Assembly (NCBI GenBank): GCA_030066625.1
Contig: JASJBG010000008.1
Coordinates: 1 to 32,626 of the forward strand
Origin: Woeseiaceae bacterium
Lineage (GTDB): Bacteria; Pseudomonadota; Gammaproteobacteria; Steroidobacterales; Woeseiaceae
Reading direction: 5' to 3'
DNA: 32,626 nucleotides
Under the pieces are notes generated by a model, which was not told the origin of the DNA, searched no databases, and saw only the letters and a list, made by a program, of their open reading frames with translations. A program made the position numbers and the translations under genes. Shown one piece after another: positions 14,101 to 21,641 of the stretch. Each line of letters starts with the position of its first letter. Position 1 is the first letter of the stretch.

Positions 14101-14961
14101 ATGCGCGTATTGATCGCCACTGCGTTGTTGCTCGCTTTCGCAGCCGCCAACGCGGACAACCATGCCGATACGCTGAAGCGTATTGCCGAGACGGGCGAGT
14201 TCCGCATTGGCTACGTCCCTGACGCGCCGCCGCTGTCGTTCAATGACCGCAACGGCAACGCGGTCGGCTATTCGATCGATCTGTGCCGGCATATCGCTTC
14301 GACAATCCGCGACGATCTCGGTCTGGAGAAGATCGACATAACTTTCACGCCGCTGGTGACAATCGAAGATCGCCTGTCGGCGGTCCAGAACGGCGATGTC
14401 GATATCGAATGCGGAGCGACGACGGTAACCCTGTCGCGCCGCGACCGCGTGGACTTCACGCTGATGACGTTCATTACGGGCAGCGCCGTCCTGTCGCGCA
14501 AAGCTAACCCGATCAACACGGTCGACGACATCGCAGGTGCGAAGATCGCCGTCCTGAGCGGTACGACGACGGAAGACGTCATGCGACGCGTCGTCGAGGT
14601 CAACGGTTTTAACGTCGATCTCGTCATGATCGACTCGCACGACGAGGGCATGCAGCTGCTGAATGACCGCAAGGTGATCGGCTACGCGTCCGATCGCGCG
14701 ATGCTGATTGGCCAGGTGTTCCGCAACGACAATGCCGCCAACCAGTACGCTCTGACTCGCTCCGCGTTGTCGTTTGAGCCGTATGCATTGATGATTCCGC
14801 GCGGCGACACCAACTTCAGGCTGGCCGCTGATCGCGCATTGGCCTCGCTGTATCGTACAGCGCGAATTCGCCGCCTGTACCAGAACTGGTTCGGCCGCTA
14901 CGGCGAGCCGCTGTCGCCCATCGTCGAGGCGATGTACCAGTTCCAGGCCGTCGGCGAATAA
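14101..14961 (+). CDS. Family 3 extracellular solute-binding protein (orphan)
   Basis: Periplasmic binding protein of 286 residues with signal peptide MRVLIATALLLAFAAANA. The mature part shows the family 3 pattern of amino-acid binders: FRIGYVPDAPPLSFNDRNGNAVGYSIDLCRHIA at the front, LVTIEDRLSAVQNGDVDIECGATT, a hinge near KIAVLSGTT, and the C-terminal LYRTARIRRLYQNWFGRYG. AGGAGA upstream of the ATG is a good ribosome site. No ABC permease or ATPase is in the window, so it either serves a transporter elsewhere or has another role (for example a sensor ligand-binding protein). A small six-bp hairpin lies upstream at 14052-14069. Its TAA is immediately followed by the stop codon of the convergent kinase. 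Ligand not predictable. Confidence 0.85.
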   Translation: MRVLIATALLLAFAAANADNHADTLKRIAETGEFRIGYVPDAPPLSFNDRNGNAVGYSIDLCRHIASTIRDDLGLEKIDITFTPLVTIEDRLSAVQNGDVDIECGATTVTLSRRDRVDFTLMTFITGSAVLSRKANPINTVDDIAGAKIAVLSGTTTEDVMRRVVEVNGFNVDLVMIDSHDEGMQLLNDRKVIGYASDRAMLIGQVFRNDNAANQYALTRSALSFEPYALMIPRGDTNFRLAADRALASLYRTARIRRLYQNWFGRYGEPLSPIVEAMYQFQAVGE

Positions 14962-15879
14962 TCAGGACTTGTAGCGGCACGCCGTTACGGCGTGCTCTTC
15001 GTCCAGCGTCAGCACGGCGTCGGCCCTCTTCGGCAGGGCCGCGAGGTTGTGCCGGGTGATGCGTTCGTAAAAGCGAATGAAGCGGGCGACGCCGTCGGCG
15101 TCCATGAGGCCTTTGCCGCGGCCGCCCGAGGCGCTGGCAAGTTTCTGCTCCTGCTCGAGGCGCCAGCGATAGACGGCCTCGAAGCTCGGTGCGGCAAGGA
15201 ACACGAGCGCATCCAGGCGATCGAATATCGGCGCATAGTCGCTTTTTAGCTTCTCGTTGGCGTAGCCGCGCCAGTTACCGTCGGCGTCTTCATCGCGTTC
15301 GAGACCGTTGACGGGCTGCGCTAGCGCGTCGTTTGTCTCCGCCTCGCTGCCCACGCACCAGCCCTCGAGCACGATCATGTCGATCGGGCCGGTGACGACA
15401 GGCCACTCGTGCTCGGGTGCTCGGTCGTCGCTCGCCTTGTCGAAGCGCGGCAGTCGCGCGCGCTCTTCCGTGGCGAGCGCGACAAGGCCGTCAAGCGTCG
15501 TGTCGAGCATCCCCGTGTCGTGCGTACCCGGAACACCGCGCGTCTCGAGCAGCGGGTGCACAGACGTCGCGAGTGACCGGCGCTCGGCGAGGGTCAGGTA
15601 GAAATCATCGATCGACAACACAGCCGACCGCCACCCGAACAGGCTTGCGGCCGCGATATCGAGAAAATCCGCGAGCGTCGATTTGCCGGTTCCTTGCGCA
15701 CCGTTGATACCGAGTAGCAGGGTTTCGTCACCTTCTCGGAACGATGGCAGCCGCGCCGCAAGCGGCAGGTAGAAACTGGTTGCCGTATCGCGGAATGCTT
15801 CGGGCAGCCGGTGCCTTACGAGGAATCCCTCGAGGTCCTCTGCGGGGATTTCGGTGCTTGTGTCGGGCGGTTTCGGCAT
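14962..15879 (-). CDS. D-glycerate kinase (P-loop, plant GLYK/Tda10-like)
   Basis: 305-residue P-loop kinase. Seen: Walker A in LLLGINGAQGTGKSTLADFL, Walker B-like VLSIDDFYLT, the LETRGVPGTHDTGML motif characteristic of the D-glycerate 3-kinase/Tda10 group, VLEGWCVG, and the NEKLKSDYAPIF region. Known plant members phosphorylate D-glycerate to 3-phosphoglycerate. The assignment here rests on that family and on the neighbouring locus, whose phosphorylase and GH63 enzymes are both predicted to release D-glycerate. It is divergent from the ROK regulator across about 50 bp and convergent with the solute-binding protein (stop codons abutting). An uncharacterised P-loop kinase of the same fold acting on another small acid is the alternative. 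Confidence 0.75.
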   Translation of the reverse strand: MPKPPDTSTEIPAEDLEGFLVRHRLPEAFRDTATSFYLPLAARLPSFREGDETLLLGINGAQGTGKSTLADFLDIAAASLFGWRSAVLSIDDFYLTLAERRSLATSVHPLLETRGVPGTHDTGMLDTTLDGLVALATEERARLPRFDKASDDRAPEHEWPVVTGPIDMIVLEGWCVGSEAETNDALAQPVNGLERDEDADGNWRGYANEKLKSDYAPIFDRLDALVFLAAPSFEAVYRWRLEQEQKLASASGGRGKGLMDADGVARFIRFYERITRHNLAALPKRADAVLTLDEEHAVTACRYKS

Positions 15880-15888
15880 GGTTCACGT

Positions 15889-15918
15889 TTGTCGCGACGG
15901 CGACGCCGCTGCTAGCAT
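15889..15918 (+). promoter_or_regulatory. Possible promoter of the ROK regulator
   Basis: TTGTCG at 15889-15894 and TAGCAT at 15913-15918 with an 18-bp spacer give four of six matches each to the -35 and -10 consensus. Transcription would begin near 15925, leaving almost no leader before the ATG at 15929 and placing the ATG at 15917 inside the -10 box. Weak, pattern-based call. Confidence 0.3.
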
Positions 15919-15928
15919 GCGGGTCGCA

Positions 15929-17119
15929 ATGGCGCAAAGCAATAACCAGAGCGTCGTCCAAACGACACCCGAAAGCTGGGATCCCGTGACGTCGCGCTAC
16001 TTCCGCAGCGACCGGTTCGCACCGAATACCGAGGCGGAACGGGCAGTGCTCGGCCTGATCCTGCGCCGCGGCCCGATGACCCAGATCCAGATCGCGCGTG
16101 AAATCGACCGTTCCCAGCAAACGGTCTCGCGGCTGCTGTCGCGCCTGATCGAGCGCGGTTCCTTGCGCCAGGGCGAGCGTGTGTCGAGCGGCAAGCGCGG
16201 CCAGCTCAGCATCAACGTCGAGATCGTTCCGGACTACGCTTACACCTTCGGCATCGGCATCCTGTGGGACGCGCTGTCCGTGACGTTGATGGACTTCTCC
16301 GGGCGCATCATTGACAGGCGCATGACGCCAATGATGACGATGACGCACGACAACGTCGTCGCCGAGCTTCGTCGGATCATTGACGAACTCATAAGCCAGT
16401 GGGGCATCGACGAGACTCACGTGTTCGGTGCCGGTGTTGGCATCCCGGGTCCGTTCATGCTCGCGACCGGCCAGATCAATACGCCATTGACACTCGAGGA
16501 GTGGGCGAACATCAACGTAGAGGCCGTGCTCGCCAACGACCTCGAGCTTCCCGTCTGGGTGGAGAACGACGGCAATGCGGCCGCGATCGGCGAGAGCCTG
16601 TTCGGCGTCGGTCGCTGGGCCAGCGACTTCGTCTACGTGTATATCGCGACCGGCGTCGGCGGCGGCATTGTCCACGCCGGCGAGCTGGTGCGCGGCGCGG
16701 TCGGCAACGCGGGTGAGATCGGCCAGCTGCTGCCACCGAACATGTATCCGCACCCGAACCTCGAACTGCTGCGCAAGATCATCTGCAAGCACGGCGTCGA
16801 CGTGCCGAGCGTGACCGACCTGGTGCTGAACTTCGACGAGAACTGGCCGGGCGTTGACGAGTGGATCGCCCGGGTTCGTGACTCGATGACCCTGATCGCG
16901 TCCGCGTCGGCCGCGCTGCTCGACCCCGAAGTCATCGTGATCGGCGGTCGAATTCCACGGCCGCTGGCGGAACGGATGATCCCGCACGTCGAGATTTATG
17001 ACCATCGGCGCCGGTCCTTCGCGCGGCCGCTGCCGCGCATCGTCGTCGCGGAGGTGGAGGGTGACGCGGCCGCGATGGGCGCCGCCGCGCTGTCGTTCAA
17101 CAAGTATTTCTTCCGCTGA
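15929..17119 (+). CDS. ROK-family transcriptional regulator
   Basis: Sugar-responsive repressor of about 396 residues. An N-terminal winged helix (AERAVLGLILRRGPMTQIQIAREIDRSQQTVSRLLSRLIERG) precedes a ROK sugar-kinase-like domain with FGAGVGIPGPF, WVENDGNAAAIGES (sugar-binding Glu-Asn-Asp) and YIATGVGGGIV. The usual zinc motif (CxCGxxGCxE) after the conserved GNAGEIG is absent; it reads GNAGEIGQLLPPNMYP instead. Start candidates are 15854, 15917 and 15929. The first overlaps the divergent kinase, and the putative promoter favours 15929. It lies directly upstream of the TonB receptor in the same direction, with palindromic half-sites between them, so it likely controls the receptor and the glycoside enzymes downstream. 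Likely effector: hexose or glucosyl/mannosyl-glycerate (inference). Confidence 0.88.
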   Translation: MAQSNNQSVVQTTPESWDPVTSRYFRSDRFAPNTEAERAVLGLILRRGPMTQIQIAREIDRSQQTVSRLLSRLIERGSLRQGERVSSGKRGQLSINVEIVPDYAYTFGIGILWDALSVTLMDFSGRIIDRRMTPMMTMTHDNVVAELRRIIDELISQWGIDETHVFGAGVGIPGPFMLATGQINTPLTLEEWANINVEAVLANDLELPVWVENDGNAAAIGESLFGVGRWASDFVYVYIATGVGGGIVHAGELVRGAVGNAGEIGQLLPPNMYPHPNLELLRKIICKHGVDVPSVTDLVLNFDENWPGVDEWIARVRDSMTLIASASAALLDPEVIVIGGRIPRPLAERMIPHVEIYDHRRRSFARPLPRIVVAEVEGDAAAMGAAALSFNKYFFR

Positions 17120-17140
17120 ACGCTCGTTGAAGCGGCCTGC

Positions 17141-17211
17141 ATTTATGCATCCATCATGCGTAAATAAGGGCGTTTACCTATACAGATAGCGCTAGTTATT
17201 TACGCACGATG
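17141..17211. promoter_or_regulatory. Putative operator array (three half-sites) before the TonB receptor
   Basis: Three copies of a 10-bp element occur here: ATGCATAAAT (minus strand, 17141-17150), ATGCGTAAAT (plus strand, 17156-17165) and GTGCGTAAAT (minus strand, 17198-17207). The first two form a 10-5-10 palindrome with nine of ten pairs. The second and third form an inverted repeat, perfect over 11 bp (17157-17167 with 17196-17206) and 15 of 16 when extended. The third copy sits directly upstream of AT-rich -10-like hexamers (TATATT at 17214, TATTAT at 17216), a position where a bound repressor would block transcription. The nearest regulator gene is the ROK protein just upstream. Binding is inferred, not shown. 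Confidence 0.6.
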
Positions 17212-17252
17212 AGTATATTATTCTGTTAAGCCGGGGGATCGGGCCGGCCGCA

Positions 17253-17302
17253 GAATGCCCGTTTCCTCCCAGGCGACGCCCGTGGAATGCCTTTGGGCAT
17301 TC
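17253..17302 (+). promoter_or_regulatory. Leader with two alternative hairpins before the TonB receptor
   Basis: GAATGCCC (17253-17260) and GAATGCC (17285-17291) can each pair with the single GGGCATTC at 17295-17302. The near pair gives a seven-bp stem with a four-base loop; the far pair gives eight bp with a 34-base loop. They cannot form together. The segment lies in the presumed untranslated leader, some 45 bases before the ATG. It could affect translation or RNA stability, or be coincidence. Confidence 0.35.
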
Positions 17303-17346
17303 GCGCATCCGCGGGTCCTGAAATCTGTATAAACGGGGGAAAATCC

Positions 17347-19833
17347 ATGACTTTTCGCAAATCAGTGTGGCTGGTGCCGTTCGCCTGCCTCGCGTTGCCG
17401 GCGTTGGCGCAGGACGACATCGACGAAGAATCGATCGAGGAGATCGTCGTCACCGGTACCGGTATCGCTCGTACCGGATTCGAGACGCCGCAGTCGGTCA
17501 TCCAGTATTCGGAAGAGGACATTCGTTCGTTCACCTCATCCAGCCAGGCCGACATCCTGACCCAGATCCCGGGTATCTCCGCCGAAGGCGGTGGCGGTGA
17601 GGTCGCAACCAACGTCTTCCATCGTGCGCTGCCCTCGGGTGGCCAGTTCTCGTTCACGCCGCTCCTGTATGACGGCATGCCGTCGTTCACGACCTTCGGC
17701 CTGAATTCGTCCGCGTTCGACGTCTACTACCGCAACGACCTCGGCATCGAGCGTTCGGAATTCGTTTCCGGCGGTGTCTCGAACCTGTTCGGACCGGGCT
17801 CGGTCGCGGGTATCGTCAACTACATCTCGAAGACCGGCGGACCCGACAACACCGGTACGCTGCAATTCGAAGCGGCCGAAGAGGGTCGCTTCCGCGGTGA
17901 CTACTTCTTCAGCGGCCCGCTGGGCGGCGAGATGTCGGATACCTACTACGCATTGTCCGGCTACTATCGGCAGGACGAAGGCCCGCTGAAATCCGGCCTC
18001 GACACGCAGGGTTTCCAGATACGCGGCAACATCAAGCACAACTTCTCCGACGGCTCAGGCTCGGTCACGGTCTACGGCCAGGCGATCGACGACAGCGTCC
18101 AGTTCTTCCTGCCGCTGCCCGTCGATGGCAACTCTCGTGAGCGCGTCAACGGCAACAACGGCGAGGAAGTGTTCACGATGAACACGGTCGATGCCATCGG
18201 ACTGTCCTACGATACGCCGGACGGCCGCTTCATGACGCCGATCGGCGACGGTGTCGTCACCAAGGGGCAGATGATCGCTGCGGTTCTCGACAAGGACCTG
18301 AACGACGACTGGACGTTGAACGCGAAAGTCCGCTATGCACGCTACGACCACCAGTTCAACCTGTTCCTCGACGGTGACGCACTCGGGCCGAATACGCCCG
18401 AGACCCAGACCGAGTACCTGACCAACCGCGGCATCGACCCGGCCTTCCAGACGGGCGCGCAGTTCACGTACGTGCAGTCAGGCCAGGCGCTTGCCGCCAG
18501 CGACCTGCTGTTCGGCAACAGGACGCTCGACCGCTGGCGTGATGCGACCGACTTCTCCTCGGAGATCAGTGTCGGCCGCAACTTTTCGACGGGTAACGCG
18601 GAGCACACGCTGACAATCGGCGCGTTCTTCTCGAACTCGCAGGCCGATGACCTGAACTACATCACGACCTACCTCGGCGACTTCCGCAATGCGCCGATGC
18701 TGGTCGACGTGACCCTGACGGGTGTCCAAGAGGACGATACGGGCAACCTGGTGGCTGCGGCCGATCCGAATGCGACGTTCAACTGGACGCTCAACGGCCT
18801 CGCGGCATCCAACGGCCTCGTTGGCTATCGCGACCGCAGCGCACGGCGCACGGCGTTTTACGTCGCCGACCAGATGGAGTTCGACCGCTGGTCGTTCGAC
18901 GTCGGAGCGCGTGTCGAGCGCCTTGATGGCGACGTCAAGCAGTTCAACACGGCGTCCTTCGTGATGAGCAGCGACAACTCGGTCAACAATGCGATCGAGA
19001 CGGTCAGTTTCACCGACGGCTCGCTGACGAGTGACTCGCTGAGCGCCACCGAGTGGGCGGTTTCGGCGGGCACGCTGTTCCGTGCTACCGACAACATCAA
19101 CGTGTTCCTGAACGCGTCGCGGGGCTTCTTCTTCCCGCAGATTCGCAGTGTTCCGTTCAACCAGGGCCGGCTCGCGTCGTACGAGGGCGAGATCATTGAT
19201 ACGGTCGAGGCTGGCGTGAAGTTCGAGAACGACACTTTCTCTGCGAACGCGCTGTTGTTCTGGACGACGCTCGACGATCGGCGCAACGTTGACTTCATCA
19301 ATGACCCGAACAACCCGGGCAACATCATCGAGGAAGTCACGCTGCAGTCGACCGAGGCGTTCGGTATCGAGGCAAGCGGTACATGGTTCGTCAACGACTA
19401 CTTCTCGCTGAACGGCAACATCACGCTGCGTGATCACGAGTTCACCAAGTCGGAAGGCAACCCTGGCATCGTCGGCAACGAGCTGCGTCGCCAGCCGACC
19501 GAAATGGCGAACCTGGGAGCGCGCTTCAACTACAACAACTTTGATGCAGCACTGTTCTATAACTTCCACGGCGATAACTTCGCCAACGATTCGAACACTG
19601 TGAAACTCGACTCGTACAGCCTGCTCCGACTCGAAGCCGGTTACACCTTCGACTTCGACAACGGGCAGCTGATTCGAGTCAGCCTGCACGTCTTCAACCT
19701 GACGGACGAGCAGGGCATCACCGAAGGCTCGCCGCGACAGGGCAACGCTCAGTCCGGACAGCCCGCTCAGTTCTTCGTCGGTCGGCCTATCCTCCCCCGT
19801 AGGTCGATGCTCAGAGTCACCTACGACTTCTAG
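17347..19833 (+). CDS. TonB-dependent outer-membrane receptor of the glycoside locus
   Basis: 828 residues. Signal peptide MTFRKSVWLVPFACLALPALAQ, TonB box within EEIVVTGTG, plug domain (SVIQYSEEDIRSFTSSSQADILTQIPGI; NLFGPGSVAGIVNYISKTGG), then a long 22-strand-type barrel ending in SMLRVTYDF with the C-terminal Phe typical of outer-membrane proteins. GGGGGA six bases upstream fixes the start at 17347; the longer reading to 17287 has no signal peptide at its N-terminus. It imports a substrate across the outer membrane using TonB energy. Its place between a ROK repressor and sugar-phosphorylase, symporter and GH63 genes points to a carbohydrate or sugar-acid glycoside rather than a siderophore. 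A hairpin follows the stop. Confidence 0.92.
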   Translation: MTFRKSVWLVPFACLALPALAQDDIDEESIEEIVVTGTGIARTGFETPQSVIQYSEEDIRSFTSSSQADILTQIPGISAEGGGGEVATNVFHRALPSGGQFSFTPLLYDGMPSFTTFGLNSSAFDVYYRNDLGIERSEFVSGGVSNLFGPGSVAGIVNYISKTGGPDNTGTLQFEAAEEGRFRGDYFFSGPLGGEMSDTYYALSGYYRQDEGPLKSGLDTQGFQIRGNIKHNFSDGSGSVTVYGQAIDDSVQFFLPLPVDGNSRERVNGNNGEEVFTMNTVDAIGLSYDTPDGRFMTPIGDGVVTKGQMIAAVLDKDLNDDWTLNAKVRYARYDHQFNLFLDGDALGPNTPETQTEYLTNRGIDPAFQTGAQFTYVQSGQALAASDLLFGNRTLDRWRDATDFSSEISVGRNFSTGNAEHTLTIGAFFSNSQADDLNYITTYLGDFRNAPMLVDVTLTGVQEDDTGNLVAAADPNATFNWTLNGLAASNGLVGYRDRSARRTAFYVADQMEFDRWSFDVGARVERLDGDVKQFNTASFVMSSDNSVNNAIETVSFTDGSLTSDSLSATEWAVSAGTLFRATDNINVFLNASRGFFFPQIRSVPFNQGRLASYEGEIIDTVEAGVKFENDTFSANALLFWTTLDDRRNVDFINDPNNPGNIIEEVTLQSTEAFGIEASGTWFVNDYFSLNGNITLRDHEFTKSEGNPGIVGNELRRQPTEMANLGARFNYNNFDAALFYNFHGDNFANDSNTVKLDSYSLLRLEAGYTFDFDNGQLIRVSLHVFNLTDEQGITEGSPRQGNAQSGQPAQFFVGRPILPRRSMLRVTYDF

Positions 19834-19848
19834 CAGCACGTGGAACAA

Positions 19849-19877
19849 CAGGGGCGCCTTATAGGCGCCCCTGTCTT
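19849..19877 (+). terminator. Hairpin terminator/attenuator after the TonB receptor
   Basis: CAGGGGCGCCT and AGGCGCCCCTG pair perfectly as an 11-bp, very GC-rich stem around a three-base loop (TAT), followed by TCTTT. It starts 15 bp after the receptor stop. The T-tract is short, so it may act as a partial terminator or as a 3' stabiliser that lets the receptor message accumulate over the enzyme genes downstream. Confidence 0.75.
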
Positions 19878-19919
19878 TGCCCTCGGGAGCAGCCTCCAAA
19901 GGCAAGAGAGGCGACTCAC

Positions 19920-21641
19920 ATGCGCGCGTTTGCGACCTACGACGCTATGATTCTTCATCTGCGATCGCTGTATGGTGAAACGGCGGCCGACGAGGTCGTG
20001 CGTGCGATCGAGTCACTGCTGGTGAAGTACCTCGGGACGAGTGGCAGCGGCTCGGGCGAGCCGGCACTCGATCATCGCGATGTGCTCCTGATCACCTACG
20101 GCGATACATTCAATGACGGTGAGTCGCCGCCGCTCAAGGTGCTGCACCGGTTCCATTCAGAGCATTTGCAGGGCGTTTTTGAACTCGTTCATATCCTGCC
20201 GTTCCATCCGTATTCCTCCGATGACGGCTTTTCCGTCATCGACTACTACGCGGTGCGCGAGGATCTCGGCAGCTGGGACGATATCGCCAGCCTGTCCGCG
20301 GATTGCCGGATCATGGCCGACGCGGTCATCAATCACATGTCGAGCGAGTCACCCTGGTTCCGGGATTTTCTTGCCGGGGACGAGGACCGGTCGGGCTTCT
20401 TCACGGAGGCCGACCCGGAGGCGGACCTGAGTGCCGTCGTCCGGCCGCGCACTTCGCCGCTCCTGACTCGCTTCGAAGATGCGGCGGGTGAGGATCGATT
20501 CGTCTGGACGACTTTCTCGGCGGACCAGGTCGACCTGAATTACCGCAACCCGGCGGTACTGGTGGCCATGATCGAGGTGCTGTACTTCCTGATATCGAAA
20601 GGTGCGAGGCTGCTTCGCCTCGACGCCGTTACCTTCCTGTGGAAGGAGCCCGGTACCTCATCGGCGAATCTCGAAGAGACGCACCGGCTCATCAAGATTA
20701 TGCGTGCGGCCATCGGGATGCTGCGCGACGACGTCGTTATCATCACCGAAACGAACGTGCCGCATCACGAGAACGTCGCCTACTTCGGTGACGGCCGCGA
20801 TGAAGCGCAAATGGTCTACAACTTTGCGCTGCCGCCGCTCATCGCCCACAGTTTCATCCGCGGCAACTCGGAGCGGCTGAGTGACTGGGCGCGGGAGCTG
20901 TCGCTGCCGGGCGATGATGTGTGTTTTCTGAATTTCTCCGCGAGTCACGATGGCGTTGGCGTCCGGCCGGTCGAGCAGATCCTGGACGAGGCGGAACAGC
21001 AGGCGCTCGTCGATGCGGCGACGGCCGCGAACGGGCTCGTTTCGTCACGACGGCTTAGCGACGGTCGTGAGCGGCCGTATGAACTCAACTGTACCTTCCT
21101 GGACCTGATCTCGCGCCCCGGTGACGAAGTCGACGTGCTCGTTGACCGCTTCGTGGCCTCGCAGGCGATCGTACTCGCCATGCCCGGCGTGCCGGCGATC
21201 TATGTCCAGTCTCTTCTGGGCACGCGCAACGACCTGGCCAGGGTAGAACAGACGGGCAGGGCGCGAAGCATCAATCGCTCCAAGCACGAGTACGCATCAA
21301 TCACGTCGAAGATACTGGACCGCGAAACCCGGCAGGGCAGGGTATTCGACCGCCTTACGCGGATGATTCGCGTGCGCCGTGTTCACGCGGCCTTCGACCC
21401 ATACGCGCCGTTCGAGATTGTCGATTTCGGGCACGAGGTATTCGCACTGACGCGCGGCGCTGACGAGCAGGCCATCACCTGTATAACAAACCTCACCGAT
21501 CGTGGTGTCACGATCGACATAACCGCGGAGCGCGTTGGCGAGGAACTGCTTTCCTCGACGACCATCGCGGCGGGACAGCATACTCTGCCAGCCTTTGCGG
21601 TCTGGTGGCTGCGGCACGGTAAGACCCAGGGAGCACTATGA
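19920..21641 (+). CDS. GH13_18 sugar phosphorylase, probably glucosylglycerate phosphorylase
   Basis: 573-residue alpha-retaining phosphorylase of the sucrose phosphorylase subfamily. Visible: ILPFHPYSSDDGFSVIDYY, ADAVINHMS, the nucleophile Asp235 in LLRLDAVTFLWKE, the acid/base Glu277 in ITETNVPHHENVAYFG, and Asp344 in FSASHDGVGVRP. The TETNVPH form recalls the glucosylglycerate/glucosylglycerol phosphorylase branch more than true sucrose phosphorylases (recalled from family knowledge, not aligned). Predicted reaction: 2-O-glucosylglycerate + phosphate to alpha-glucose 1-phosphate + D-glycerate, which fits the glycerate kinase and GH63 genes nearby. GAGAGG upstream supports the ATG at 19920. 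Its stop overlaps the symporter start (ATGA), so it is translationally coupled. Sucrose or glucosylglycerol are alternative substrates. Cytoplasmic. Confidence 0.8.
   Translation: MRAFATYDAMILHLRSLYGETAADEVVRAIESLLVKYLGTSGSGSGEPALDHRDVLLITYGDTFNDGESPPLKVLHRFHSEHLQGVFELVHILPFHPYSSDDGFSVIDYYAVREDLGSWDDIASLSADCRIMADAVINHMSSESPWFRDFLAGDEDRSGFFTEADPEADLSAVVRPRTSPLLTRFEDAAGEDRFVWTTFSADQVDLNYRNPAVLVAMIEVLYFLISKGARLLRLDAVTFLWKEPGTSSANLEETHRLIKIMRAAIGMLRDDVVIITETNVPHHENVAYFGDGRDEAQMVYNFALPPLIAHSFIRGNSERLSDWARELSLPGDDVCFLNFSASHDGVGVRPVEQILDEAEQQALVDAATAANGLVSSRRLSDGRERPYELNCTFLDLISRPGDEVDVLVDRFVASQAIVLAMPGVPAIYVQSLLGTRNDLARVEQTGRARSINRSKHEYASITSKILDRETRQGRVFDRLTRMIRVRRVHAAFDPYAPFEIVDFGHEVFALTRGADEQAITCITNLTDRGVTIDITAERVGEELLSSTTIAAGQHTLPAFAVWWLRHGKTQGAL

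Noticed and set aside
18478-19905. 475-residue minus-strand frame opposite the TonB receptor
   Set aside because: It is a shadow of the receptor coding frame with no recognisable domain; the receptor has signal peptide, TonB box and C-terminal Phe.
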